Translations under genes and position numbers: made by a program | The notes under the pieces: generated by a model | Seen by the model: the letters and a program-made list of their open reading frames with translations, nothing else | Told to the model about the DNA's origin: nothing | Databases searched by the model: none | Shown: piece after piece, positions 19,366 to 27,638 of the stretch | How the letters are laid out: each line of letters begins with the position of its first letter | Numbering within the stretch: position 1 is the first letter of the stretch | DNA from: Rhodoferax sp. TH121 | GTDB taxonomy: Bacteria > Pseudomonadota > Gammaproteobacteria > Burkholderiales > Burkholderiaceae_C | Length of the DNA stretch: 64,000 nt | NCBI RefSeq assembly: GCF_002251855.1 | Contig: NZ_NOXW01000022.1 | Span: 124,001 to 188,000 of the forward strand | Direction: 5' to 3'

Positions 19366-19406
19366 GCGTGGTGCGATGGAACAGGTCGGCGTGCTGACCT
19401 TCACAC

Positions 19407-19439
19407 AAGCCGGATGTCCTGAAGGACAATCCGGCTTTT
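19407..19439 (+). terminator. rho-independent terminator after sucCD
   Basis: A long near-perfect hairpin: AAGCCGGAT-GTCCT, loop GA, AGGAC-(A)-ATCCGGCTT, followed by TTTTG. It lies 41 bp after the sucD stop and 36 bp before the terC-like start. The A-tract mirror on the left makes weak bidirectional function possible. Confidence 0.85.
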
Positions 19440-19475
19440 GCATTTTGGAGTGATGCACTCCGCACAAGGACTACC

Positions 19476-20174
19476 GTGGAAGAATTTCTCACAGCACATT
19501 TCTGGATTGCCGTCGGTCAGATCATCATGATCGACATTTTGTTGGGTGGCGACAATGCCGTGGTGATCGCGCTTGCATGTCGCAAATTGCCAGCGCACCA
19601 GCGCATCAAAGGCATTCTTTGGGGTACCGCGGGTGCGATTGTGCTGCGCGTGGTGCTGATTGCTTTTGCATTGACCCTGTTGCAAATCCCTTTTCTGAAG
19701 CTGGTGGGTGCTGCCCTGTTGTTGTGGATAGGCGTCAAACTTTTGGCACCCCATGACGAGGACGAACATGCCAATATCGAAGGAAGTGACAAGCTGTGGG
19801 CGGCTGTCAAAACGGTGATCGTGGCGGACTTGGTAATGAGCGTGGACAATGTGATCGCCATTGCTGGAGCTGCGACGGGGGCTGGCGGCGATCATCAGCT
19901 GCCATTGGTCATTTTTGGTTTGTTGGTGAGCATTCCCATCATCATTTGGGGCAGCCAGCTGGTTCTTAAATTGATGGACAGGTTCCCGATGATCATCACT
20001 GTGGGAGGCATGCTCTTGGGTTGGATTGCTGGCACCATGGCCCATGGTGATCCGGCCATGAAAGAGGTTCTGCCGCAAACGGCCGTTTGGAGTTATGGTC
20101 TGGGTGTCGCGGGGGCTGTGCTCGTGTATGCCTTGGGTTACCTGAGTCGCAAGCGTGTCAGCACAAGCGCGTAA
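19476..20174 (+). CDS. TerC/YjbE-family membrane protein
   Basis: A 232-residue TerC-family integral membrane protein with about seven helices. Typical features are ILLGGDNAVVIALACRKLP near the N-terminus and ADLVMSVDNVIAIAGAA in the second half, the two acidic DN membrane motifs proposed to bind metal. TerC/YjbE relatives are linked to manganese export and tellurite resistance. The start is GTG 19476 with AAGGA seven bases upstream. Unlike the second TerC gene at 39877, no yybP-ykoY riboswitch is visible in front. Confidence 0.88.
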   Translation: MEEFLTAHFWIAVGQIIMIDILLGGDNAVVIALACRKLPAHQRIKGILWGTAGAIVLRVVLIAFALTLLQIPFLKLVGAALLLWIGVKLLAPHDEDEHANIEGSDKLWAAVKTVIVADLVMSVDNVIAIAGAATGAGGDHQLPLVIFGLLVSIPIIIWGSQLVLKLMDRFPMIITVGGMLLGWIAGTMAHGDPAMKEVLPQTAVWSYGLGVAGAVLVYALGYLSRKRVSTSA

Positions 20175-20317
20175 CGGGGCCGGACTCCGTTTATCGCGCT
20201 GGTTTTCCACTTGTCAAAAAGCCTTGGTCGCGTGCTTTATCACCTTGTGGAAGGACTTGCTGTCTGATACTGTTACAACTTTAGGCCCCATCCGTCTGGT
20301 GTGGGCGGGTGAGACGT

Positions 20318-20334
20318 GGCTGACAGAGTCAGCC
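20318..20334. promoter_or_regulatory. perfect inverted repeat upstream of the CHASE2 kinase gene
   Basis: GGCTGAC-AGA-GTCAGCC, seven paired bases with a three-base centre, ends 22 bp before the kinase GTG start. It could be an operator for a dimeric regulator or an mRNA hairpin near the ribosome site. The rest of the 182-bp gap shows no convincing sigma70 pair to me. Confidence 0.5.
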
Positions 20335-20356
20335 TGACACAGGGTGAGGGTGAGGG

Positions 20357-23023
20357 GTGGCGAAACGTTCTTCAAAATCGCAGGTAGTTTGGCGGACCGA
20401 TTGGTTTGCAGGTGTTGCCGTGGTGTTGGCGGCCGTTGCATTGCATCTGGCAACAGATTTTGTGGGGACCTTGGAACGCCGTTTCTACGATTTTGCAAGC
20501 ACCAGTGCTGCACGCCAGCCGTCCGACCGTATCGCTGTGATAGCGATTGATGACCAGAGTATTGCCAATATCGGGCGTTGGCCCTGGCCCCGGGATGTGC
20601 ATGCGAAGTTGATCGATCAGTTGTCCGCAGCAAAGGCCAAGACAATTGCGCACACGGCATTCTTTATCGAGCCACAGGTCGATCCGGGTTTGCAATTCAT
20701 TCGCAAAATAAAAGCGGCTGTGAATGTGCCTGTAGATGGCGCTGCTCCCAACGAACAAATTGCACAACTGATATCGGAGGCCGAGCAAACATTGGACACC
20801 GATGCCAAACTGGCCGCCAGTGTGCGGGCTGCTGGCAATGTGATTCTGCCTTCGGTGTATGTTTTAGGGGAGCCACAAGGGCGGCCTGATCAGCCTTTAC
20901 CACCCTATGCTGATAAAAGTGCCATTGAAGAAAACACTGGCTATTCCATTCAGTCGCAGCGTGGACAACAGCCGATAGAAGCCCTAGGCAGCGTGGCGGC
21001 GGGTATTGGCCATTTGAACCAGTTTCCTGATGTGGATGGCGCGGTCCGTCTTGAGCCATTGCTGGTAAATTTTTATGGCAGGGCCATCCCTTCTATGGCG
21101 CTGCTAACGGCCGCAAATAGCTTGAATTTGACTACATCCGATATCCGGTTGAATGTGGGTGATTCTGTGCAGGTGGGGCGGTTGCGGGTCAAAACGGATG
21201 GAGCTGCCTTGATGCTCCCTCAGTTTTATAGACCGCACGATGGCAAGCCAGCTTTTGCGGTGGATTCTTTTTACGACGTTTTGAGCGGCAAAATCCCGAC
21301 CAGCAAGTACGCAGACAAGATTGTGATTATCGGGGCAACCGCCGCAGGGGTCGGCGTGCAGTTCCCTGTGCCGGGGTATGCGTCCTTATCGCCTGCTGAG
21401 ACGATTGCCCACATAACATCCAGCATCCTGAGCGAGCATTACATTGTCCAGCCTGGATGGGCGCTGTGGGCCAGCCTCGGAGTTTTTCTGTTGGTGGCGG
21501 GGTATATCGTCTGGTTGCTTCCTAGGCTGGCAGCTGGAACCGCTGCTGCCGTTACGTTCGGAAGTTTTGTCGCTCTGCTTTTGCTAGAGTTTGGTTTGTT
21601 GTCGGCCGGGGCAACCTGGATCCAGCTGGTTTTTCCTGCCTTTGTGTTGGTGCTGGGACATCTAGCGCTAACGACCAAGCGATTTTTGATAACCGAGGCC
21701 GGCAAGGTCAAGGCGGACGAGGAGTCTGCGGAAACCAATCGCATGATGGGACTGGCCTTGCAAGGACAAGGTCAGTTGGACATGGCGTTCGATCGCTTTC
21801 GCCGAGTCCCCATGGGCGATGCAGTGATGGGTAATTTGTACAGTTTGGCGCTGGATTTTGAACGCAAGCGCCAATTCAACAAAGCGGAGGCGGTGTACGA
21901 GCACATGGCCGCTTTTGATGCTAGCTACAAGGACATAAAAGCCAAGTTAAGCCGAGCTAAGAATCTATCGGAGACCGTCATTCTTGGCAGTGGCGGACAT
22001 CCGGGCGGCACCATGCTTCTCGATGGAGGGGCAGTAGAAAAACCTATGCTGGGACGCTACCAAGTGGAGAAAGAGCTCGGCAAGGGTGCCATGGGCGTGG
22101 TCTATCTCGGAAAAGACCCGAAGATTGGCCGGGTGGTTGCGATCAAAACCATGGCGCTGAGTCAAGAGTTCGCGGGCGAAGAGTTGACGGATGCGCGCGA
22201 ACGTTTCTTCCGTGAAGCAGAGACCGCCGGACGTTTGCAGCACCAGAATATCGTCACCATTTTTGATGCAGGAGAAGAACACGATTTGGCCTACATCGCC
22301 ATGGAGTTCCTGAAAGGGCGAGATCTGGTTGACTATTGCAAAGGCGGTAATTTATTGCCGATACCTACCGTTATCAGCATTGTTGCAAGAGTGGCGGAGG
22401 CCTTGGACTATGCCCACAAGCAAATGGTGGTCCACCGCGATATCAAACCAGCCAACATCATGTATGAGCGTGAAAGCGACACGGTCAAGGTGACCGATTT
22501 CGGGATCGCCCGCATCACTGACTCCAGTAAAACCAAGACCGGTTTGGTGTTGGGGACGCCCAGCTTTATGTCCCCCGAGCAATTGGCAGGCAAGAAAGTG
22601 GATGGTCGTTCCGACTTGTATTCTCTGGGTGTCATGCTCTTCCAGTTGCTGACGGGTGTGCTACCTTTCCGTGGTGACTCCATGGCGGAGCTCATGTTCA
22701 AAATTGCGAATGAGGAAGCGCCCGACGTGCGTGTGATTCGGCCAGAGTTACCGGAGACATTGGCTGGTATTGTTGCCCTGATGTTGCACAAACGCCCCGA
22801 ACTGCGTTACCAAGATGGTGCACAAGTTGCGGTTGATCTGCGTGGAATCAGACTGGACACTGCAACAGTACCCAGTGCGCCAGTAGTTCGAGCTGACATT
22901 GTGGGCAGTCCCGATTTTGTTGCAACCAATCCCAATGCTGCGGCCTACGACCGTACCGTGGCACACAAAACAGGCCGCTTGGATGTAAACCCAGCCATCG
23001 GTTCTACCGACATAGAAATTTGA
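20357..23023 (+). CDS. CHASE2-domain transmembrane serine/threonine protein kinase
   Basis: An 888-residue receptor kinase. An N-terminal helix (about 18-38) leads into a periplasmic CHASE2 sensor (about 40-370, with DRIAVIAIDDQSIANIGRWPWPR), then a cluster of about three helices (370-450) and a cytoplasmic linker. The Hanks-type kinase occupies about 566-830, with GKGAMGVVYLG, catalytic Lys597 (VAIKTM), HRDIKPAN with Asp695, DFG Asp714 and GTPSFMSPEQLAGKKVDGRSDLYSLG. All catalytic residues are present. GTG 20357 follows GAGGG. Its stop touches the phosphatase start region, so the kinase and its likely antagonist are coupled. It heads a six-gene signalling run ending at 30046. Confidence 0.93.
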   Translation: MAKRSSKSQVVWRTDWFAGVAVVLAAVALHLATDFVGTLERRFYDFASTSAARQPSDRIAVIAIDDQSIANIGRWPWPRDVHAKLIDQLSAAKAKTIAHTAFFIEPQVDPGLQFIRKIKAAVNVPVDGAAPNEQIAQLISEAEQTLDTDAKLAASVRAAGNVILPSVYVLGEPQGRPDQPLPPYADKSAIEENTGYSIQSQRGQQPIEALGSVAAGIGHLNQFPDVDGAVRLEPLLVNFYGRAIPSMALLTAANSLNLTTSDIRLNVGDSVQVGRLRVKTDGAALMLPQFYRPHDGKPAFAVDSFYDVLSGKIPTSKYADKIVIIGATAAGVGVQFPVPGYASLSPAETIAHITSSILSEHYIVQPGWALWASLGVFLLVAGYIVWLLPRLAAGTAAAVTFGSFVALLLLEFGLLSAGATWIQLVFPAFVLVLGHLALTTKRFLITEAGKVKADEESAETNRMMGLALQGQGQLDMAFDRFRRVPMGDAVMGNLYSLALDFERKRQFNKAEAVYEHMAAFDASYKDIKAKLSRAKNLSETVILGSGGHPGGTMLLDGGAVEKPMLGRYQVEKELGKGAMGVVYLGKDPKIGRVVAIKTMALSQEFAGEELTDARERFFREAETAGRLQHQNIVTIFDAGEEHDLAYIAMEFLKGRDLVDYCKGGNLLPIPTVISIVARVAEALDYAHKQMVVHRDIKPANIMYERESDTVKVTDFGIARITDSSKTKTGLVLGTPSFMSPEQLAGKKVDGRSDLYSLGVMLFQLLTGVLPFRGDSMAELMFKIANEEAPDVRVIRPELPETLAGIVALMLHKRPELRYQDGAQVAVDLRGIRLDTATVPSAPVVRADIVGSPDFVATNPNAAAYDRTVAHKTGRLDVNPAIGSTDIEI

Positions 23024-23031
23024 CCGCACCC

Positions 23032-23817
23032 ATGATGTACCAGTTTTGCGCCCAGACAGATCCGGGTCGGACCAGAGATAACAACGAGGATTCTGTCGCC
23101 TTTGAGGAGGCCGCGAAGGTGGCGGTGCTGGCGGATGGCATGGGTGGATACAACGCGGGCGAGATCGCAAGTGGAATGGCGACGGCTTTTATCAAATCCG
23201 AACTCAGCCGTTGGTTGACGGAGGCCGGGCCAACTGCACAGGCAAAAGAAGTGCGGCGGGCGATGGAGATTTGCGTTGACAACGCCAATATGGCGATATT
23301 CAACTCCGCCAATGCCAATGCAGCGTATGCCGGTATGGGAACCACCTTGGTCGTCGGGGTGTTTCGCGACGATCGCCTTTTGCTGGGGCACATCGGAGAT
23401 TCGCGGTGCTACCGGTTGCGCGCCGGTGTGCTGAGCCAGATCACCAAGGATCATTCATTGCTGCAGGAACAAATTGATGCGGGTTTGATTTCCCCTGAGC
23501 AAGCGGCGACGTCCTCGATCAAAAATCTGGTGACGCGTGCTTTGGGAGTCGAAGATGCAGTTGCGCTGGATGTCAATGAGCACGTGGTCGAGCCAGGCGA
23601 CTTGTATCTTATGTGCTCAGACGGTTTGTCGGACATGGTTGCCGATGAACTAATCGCTAGAATCGTGTGCGAAGGCGCGACGCTAGACCAGAAAGCAGAT
23701 TTGCTGATCTCTTCCGCAAATGAGCATGGCGGTAGGGACAATATTTCTGTATTGATGGTATCGGTTAGCGAGGCATCGGAGCGGCGTGGATTGTTTGCCA
23801 AGCTGCTAGGGAAGTAG
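23032..23817 (+). CDS. PP2C-family protein serine/threonine phosphatase
   Basis: A 261-residue Mn/Mg-dependent phosphatase of the bacterial PppA/Stp type. Motifs in order are TDPGRTRDNNEDS, LADGMGGYNAGEIAS, GMGTTLV, GHIGDSRCYRLR, SDGLSDMV and GRDNISVLMV, providing the full set of metal-binding aspartates. There is no membrane segment, so it acts in the cytoplasm. ATG 23032 is chosen; a TTG at 23020 overlapping the kinase stop is possible. Expected role: dephosphorylating the upstream kinase and its substrates. Confidence 0.93.
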   Translation: MMYQFCAQTDPGRTRDNNEDSVAFEEAAKVAVLADGMGGYNAGEIASGMATAFIKSELSRWLTEAGPTAQAKEVRRAMEICVDNANMAIFNSANANAAYAGMGTTLVVGVFRDDRLLLGHIGDSRCYRLRAGVLSQITKDHSLLQEQIDAGLISPEQAATSSIKNLVTRALGVEDAVALDVNEHVVEPGDLYLMCSDGLSDMVADELIARIVCEGATLDQKADLLISSANEHGGRDNISVLMVSVSEASERRGLFAKLLGK

Positions 23818-23863
23818 AGTACTGAGATTTTCCACAAACCAATTACAGAAAAAGGAGTCGATC

Positions 23864-24529
23864 ATGCCGAAGATGATCGTTTCGATCGATGAGGTCGTGA
23901 TCAAGGAAGTTCAGCTTACGAAGGACCGCACGACTTTGGGGCGCCGTCCCTACAACGATATCGTTATCGATAACTTGGCTGTAAGTGGTGAACACGCCGT
24001 ATTGCTTATGACGGGTGGCGAAGTGTTCCTAGAAGACCTGAACAGCACGAACGGTACTTACATCAATGGCAAAGCCGTGAAAAAGCAGCAATTGCAAAAC
24101 GGCGACGGCATTGAAATTGGCAAGTACAAAATCAAGTTTGTTGGTGATGGCGCTGCGGAGAACTTCGACAAAACCATGGTTGTGCGCGCACGCCCGGCTG
24201 TGGTTCCGCCAAGTGCCCCGGCTTCGGGCTATCCCACTGTTGCGGGCGACTCAACAGGGCTCGGTGCATTTCATGCAGCGATCAAAGTGCTGTCCGGTGC
24301 TGCTTCTGGCCGTGAGGTTCCATTGACCAAAGTGGTGACTACGATTGGCAAGCCCGGTGTTGCAGTCGCCGCCATTACTCGTCGGCAACATGGTTATGTG
24401 GTGCACCACGTGGAGGGGGCCGGAAATCCCACCTTGAATGGGGCGCCTATTGGTACTGACCCCATTTCTCTTAAAAATGGTGACTTGGTAGAGTTGGCGG
24501 GAACCCAAATGCAGTTCGTGCAAACCTGA
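23864..24529 (+). CDS. FHA-domain protein with two tandem FHA folds
   Basis: A 221-residue soluble protein. FHA1 (about 20-95) is canonical: TTLGRRPYNDIVIDN, SGEHAVL and LNSTNGTYINGK, the phosphothreonine-binding loops. A Thr/Pro/Ala-rich linker contains FDKTMVVRARP, a plausible kinase target. A second FHA-like fold (about 137-221; TTIGKPGV, NPTLNGAPI, LKNGDLVEL) lacks some phospho-binding residues. AAAGGAG precedes the ATG. Between a kinase/phosphatase pair and a cyclase it is probably the phospho-dependent adaptor of the module. Confidence 0.9.
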   Translation: MPKMIVSIDEVVIKEVQLTKDRTTLGRRPYNDIVIDNLAVSGEHAVLLMTGGEVFLEDLNSTNGTYINGKAVKKQQLQNGDGIEIGKYKIKFVGDGAAENFDKTMVVRARPAVVPPSAPASGYPTVAGDSTGLGAFHAAIKVLSGAASGREVPLTKVVTTIGKPGVAVAAITRRQHGYVVHHVEGAGNPTLNGAPIGTDPISLKNGDLVELAGTQMQFVQT

Positions 24530-24586
24530 TCTCTGGCCCGTCAGCCAGCCTGACCAATTCGTATCCTTGACGCTGGCTGGCATTCC

Positions 24587-26836
24587 ATGAAAGCGGTAGC
24601 AAAACACTGGCAGCGTATTGCGGTGACGCTGATCCCAGTGCTTCTTGTTTTGTTGCACGCTATGGGGGTGGCCCGTATTGGCGTTATTCAGCGCTTGGAC
24701 GACATCATTTACGATGCGCGCCTTCAAGCAACTATGCCCCGCACGCTAGATGACCGTATTGTCATCATCGATATTGACGAGAAAAGCTTGGCTGAGCTTG
24801 GCCGTTGGCCTTGGGGGCGCAATAAGCTAGCCGAATTGGTCGATACCTTGTTTTTAGAGCAACACGTTGGTGTTCTTGGGTTTGATGTTGTGTTTGCGGA
24901 GGCGGATGAGAGTTCGGGTTTGGCGCGACTGAACCAGTTGGCAAGCCAAGAGTTAAAGGACTATCCAGGTTTCGCTGAACGTCTCAAGCAGTTGCAGCCT
25001 GGCTTGGACTTCGACGCAACGTTTGCGAGGGCGATCGCCAATCGCCCTGTTGTCATGGGCTACTACCTCACGAGTGACAAAGAAGGGCGATCTAGTGGCT
25101 TATTGCCTGCACCAGTTTTGCCGGAATCTGTTTTGCAAGGCCGACAAATCAAGGCAACTTCTTGGACGGGATATGGCGCGAACATAGAGCAACTGGCGCG
25201 TTCGGCGCCCGTAGCTGGGTTTTTCAACTCAATCACGGATGGTGATGGCGTTGTGCGTTCTCTTCCGTTGTTGGCGGAGTACAAAGGGGAGTATTACGAG
25301 TCCATTGCCCTTGCCATGTTCCGCGTGATAGCAGGGATGCCAACGGTGGCTCCTGGCTTTTCCAATGAGCGTTTTCTGGCCAAGAACTACCAAGGAATGG
25401 ACCGGATACTGCTGAAGCAGGGCGACAAAGCGCTTGCAATTCCGGTCGATGAGCGTGTCGCGACATTGGTGCCTTACCGTGGATATGGTGGTGTCAGTGG
25501 CGGCTCTTTTCGTTATATCTCCGCCGCAGATGTTGCGAACAAACGGCTGCCATCAGGCTCACTAAAGGGCAAGGTCGTGTTGCTTGGTACGACGGCCCCT
25601 GGGCTCTTGGATTTGCGAGTTACTCCTGTCGGGGAGGTCTATCCGGGTGTGGAAACGCATGCGAACATTATTTCGTCTTTGCTGGATGGCACCATGTTGG
25701 TAAAGCCAGACTATGCAGTGGGCTACGAGGTCGTGATCGTTTTGTTGTCAGGTCTGTTATTGGCGATCGGCCTGCCTTTGCTATCTGCGTCACGTGCGGT
25801 GTTGTTGAGCCTGACGGTGATCGGCCTGTTGACTGCCATGAACTTGTGGCTTTACCTCGGGTTTGGCTTAGTGTTACCGTTGGCCTCTGTGCTGGTGATG
25901 GCTGTCACTGCTTTCAGTTTGAATATGAGTTATGGCTACTTTGTGGAGAGCCGGTCCAAACGAGAGCTTGCCAATTTGTTTGGAACCTATGTGCCACCTG
26001 AATTGGTGGACGAGATGGTGAAAGATCCGGACAGCTACAGCATGCAGGCGACGAACCGTGAAATGACGGTGATGTTTTGCGATATGCGTGGCTTTACCCA
26101 AATGTCGGAACAAATGGAGCCGACGCAATTGCAGTCACTGTTGACGGGCGTTTTTAGTCGCCTAACGAGGCTGATTCGTGCCAATCGCGGCACGATTGAC
26201 AAGTACATGGGGGACTGTGTCATGGCCTTTTGGGGCGCACCTGTTGAGACCGCAGAGCACGCCCATTTGGCTGTCAAATCTGCAATGGAGATGGCAAATG
26301 CAGTTCGCGAAATCAATGCAGAGCATAGAGCTTCCGGTTTGCCAGAGATTGGTATTGGTATTGGAGTCAATACCGGAACCATGTGTGTTGGTGACATGGG
26401 CTCCAACATTCGAAGGAGCTACACCGTCATCGGCGATGCAGTGAATTTGGGTTCCAGATTGGAAGGCCTTTCCAAGATCTATGGTGTCGATATTGTCGTG
26501 AACGAAAGCACGAAGAAAATGTCGCCGGATTTTGCATGGCAAGAACTGGATAGGGTGCGTGTGAAAGGAAAGGAGCAGGCAGTCTCTATTTACTGGCCCC
26601 TGGCACCAGTTGCACGTCTTAGTCCCGAGGGTGCGGAAGAGTTGAAGATGTGGGCAGTGTTTTTGCGTGCGTATCGAGCTCAGAACTGGGATCAAGCCGA
26701 CGTGTTGTTGATCAACCTAATGCGCATGAATGTAAAAAAATACCTGTACCAGCTCTACTCCGAGAGAGTAGCCTCTATGCGATTGCTGCCATTTGATCCA
26801 GAATGGGATGGCGCAACCAATTTTGAAACCAAATAG
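24587..26836 (+). CDS. CHASE2-domain class III adenylate cyclase
   Basis: A 749-residue membrane cyclase. An N-terminal helix (about 10-28) and a periplasmic CHASE2 domain (DDRIVIIDIDEKSLAELGRWPWGR) resemble those of the kinase at 20357. Three helices follow (about 375-450), then the catalytic domain (about 480-680). Metal-binding aspartates are in VMFCDMRGF and DKYMGDCVMAFWG; YTVIGDAVNLGSRLEG provides the transition-state Asn/Arg. The Lys of IDKYMGD and the Thr of YTVIGD suggest ATP as substrate and a class IIIb enzyme (inference). Its stop lies 10 bp before the GTG of a phosphodiesterase gene. Confidence 0.93.
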   Translation: MKAVAKHWQRIAVTLIPVLLVLLHAMGVARIGVIQRLDDIIYDARLQATMPRTLDDRIVIIDIDEKSLAELGRWPWGRNKLAELVDTLFLEQHVGVLGFDVVFAEADESSGLARLNQLASQELKDYPGFAERLKQLQPGLDFDATFARAIANRPVVMGYYLTSDKEGRSSGLLPAPVLPESVLQGRQIKATSWTGYGANIEQLARSAPVAGFFNSITDGDGVVRSLPLLAEYKGEYYESIALAMFRVIAGMPTVAPGFSNERFLAKNYQGMDRILLKQGDKALAIPVDERVATLVPYRGYGGVSGGSFRYISAADVANKRLPSGSLKGKVVLLGTTAPGLLDLRVTPVGEVYPGVETHANIISSLLDGTMLVKPDYAVGYEVVIVLLSGLLLAIGLPLLSASRAVLLSLTVIGLLTAMNLWLYLGFGLVLPLASVLVMAVTAFSLNMSYGYFVESRSKRELANLFGTYVPPELVDEMVKDPDSYSMQATNREMTVMFCDMRGFTQMSEQMEPTQLQSLLTGVFSRLTRLIRANRGTIDKYMGDCVMAFWGAPVETAEHAHLAVKSAMEMANAVREINAEHRASGLPEIGIGIGVNTGTMCVGDMGSNIRRSYTVIGDAVNLGSRLEGLSKIYGVDIVVNESTKKMSPDFAWQELDRVRVKGKEQAVSIYWPLAPVARLSPEGAEELKMWAVFLRAYRAQNWDQADVLLINLMRMNVKKYLYQLYSERVASMRLLPFDPEWDGATNFETK

Positions 26837-26846
26837 GGCGTTACCT

Positions 26847-27638
26847 GTGAAAGTCCGCGTACTTGGATGTTCAGGAGCGATTGCCAAGGACTGCAGAACG
26901 ACGTCTTTCTTGATTGACGCCCAGATTCTTGTGGATGCCGGAACTGGAGTGGGAGATCTGACGCTCGCTGAAATGGCCGCTATCGATGTCGTATTCCTTT
27001 CCCACTCTCATCTAGACCATGTCGCTGCTTTGCCATTAATGGTGGATGCAGTTGCATCCCAGCGTAGCCACCCGCTCAATATTTATGCTTTGAAAGGCAC
27101 TATAACTGCCTTGAAGGCCCACATATTTAACGATGTGATATGGCCTGACTTCTCCCGTCTACCGCGTGGGGATGCGCCCTTCATCCGATTTGTCGAGATT
27201 TCGGTCGGCGAGCAATTGCACATGTTCGGGAAGAGGATTGAGGTGCTGCCGGCAACACATACGGTGCCTGCTGCGGGGTTTGCGGTGAATGAGGGGGGCG
27301 CCAACTGGGTCTATACAGGCGATACCGAGCGGAACCCCGCCTTATGGGCACGCATCAACGAAATGCCTATCGCTATGCTGGTAATTGAAACGGCTTTCAG
27401 TAACCGTGAAAAAGATCTGGCAAAAAAAAGCTTGCATCTTTCTCCACATTCCTTATCCCACGAGTTGGATTGCATTGCCGAAGGGGCGCGGTATCCTATT
27501 TTTATCACCCACACTAAGCCCGCTGAAACGGATCTGATCATGGCGGAAATTCAGCGCTTTGATCAAACACAGCCTTTTGGGCGAGATGTCGCACATGACA
27601 TCCGTTGGCTGTGTGCGGGGCAGGAGTTTGACCTATGA
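26847..27638 (+). CDS. metallo-beta-lactamase-fold 3',5'-cyclic-nucleotide phosphodiesterase
   Basis: A protein of about 263 residues with the MBL-fold metal motif FLSHSHLDHVAALP, a distal HTVPAAGFAV, YTGDTERNP (bridging Asp) and ITHTKPAETD. The layout fits class II cAMP phosphodiesterases (yeast PDE1 type). Start GTG 26847 after AGGGCG gives the natural beginning MKVRVLGCSGAIAKDCRTTS; ATGs at 26793 or 26808 inside the cyclase gene are less likely. Directly behind an adenylate cyclase, it probably resets cAMP. Its TGA overlaps the ATG of the ATPase gene (27635-27638). Confidence 0.85.
   Translation: MKVRVLGCSGAIAKDCRTTSFLIDAQILVDAGTGVGDLTLAEMAAIDVVFLSHSHLDHVAALPLMVDAVASQRSHPLNIYALKGTITALKAHIFNDVIWPDFSRLPRGDAPFIRFVEISVGEQLHMFGKRIEVLPATHTVPAAGFAVNEGGANWVYTGDTERNPALWARINEMPIAMLVIETAFSNREKDLAKKSLHLSPHSLSHELDCIAEGARYPIFITHTKPAETDLIMAEIQRFDQTQPFGRDVAHDIRWLCAGQEFDL

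Noticed and set aside
24542-24579. CAGCCAGC...GCTGGCTG inverted repeat between the FHA and cyclase genes as a terminator
   Set aside because: The loop is 22 nt and there is no T-run; the neighbouring genes look cotranscribed.
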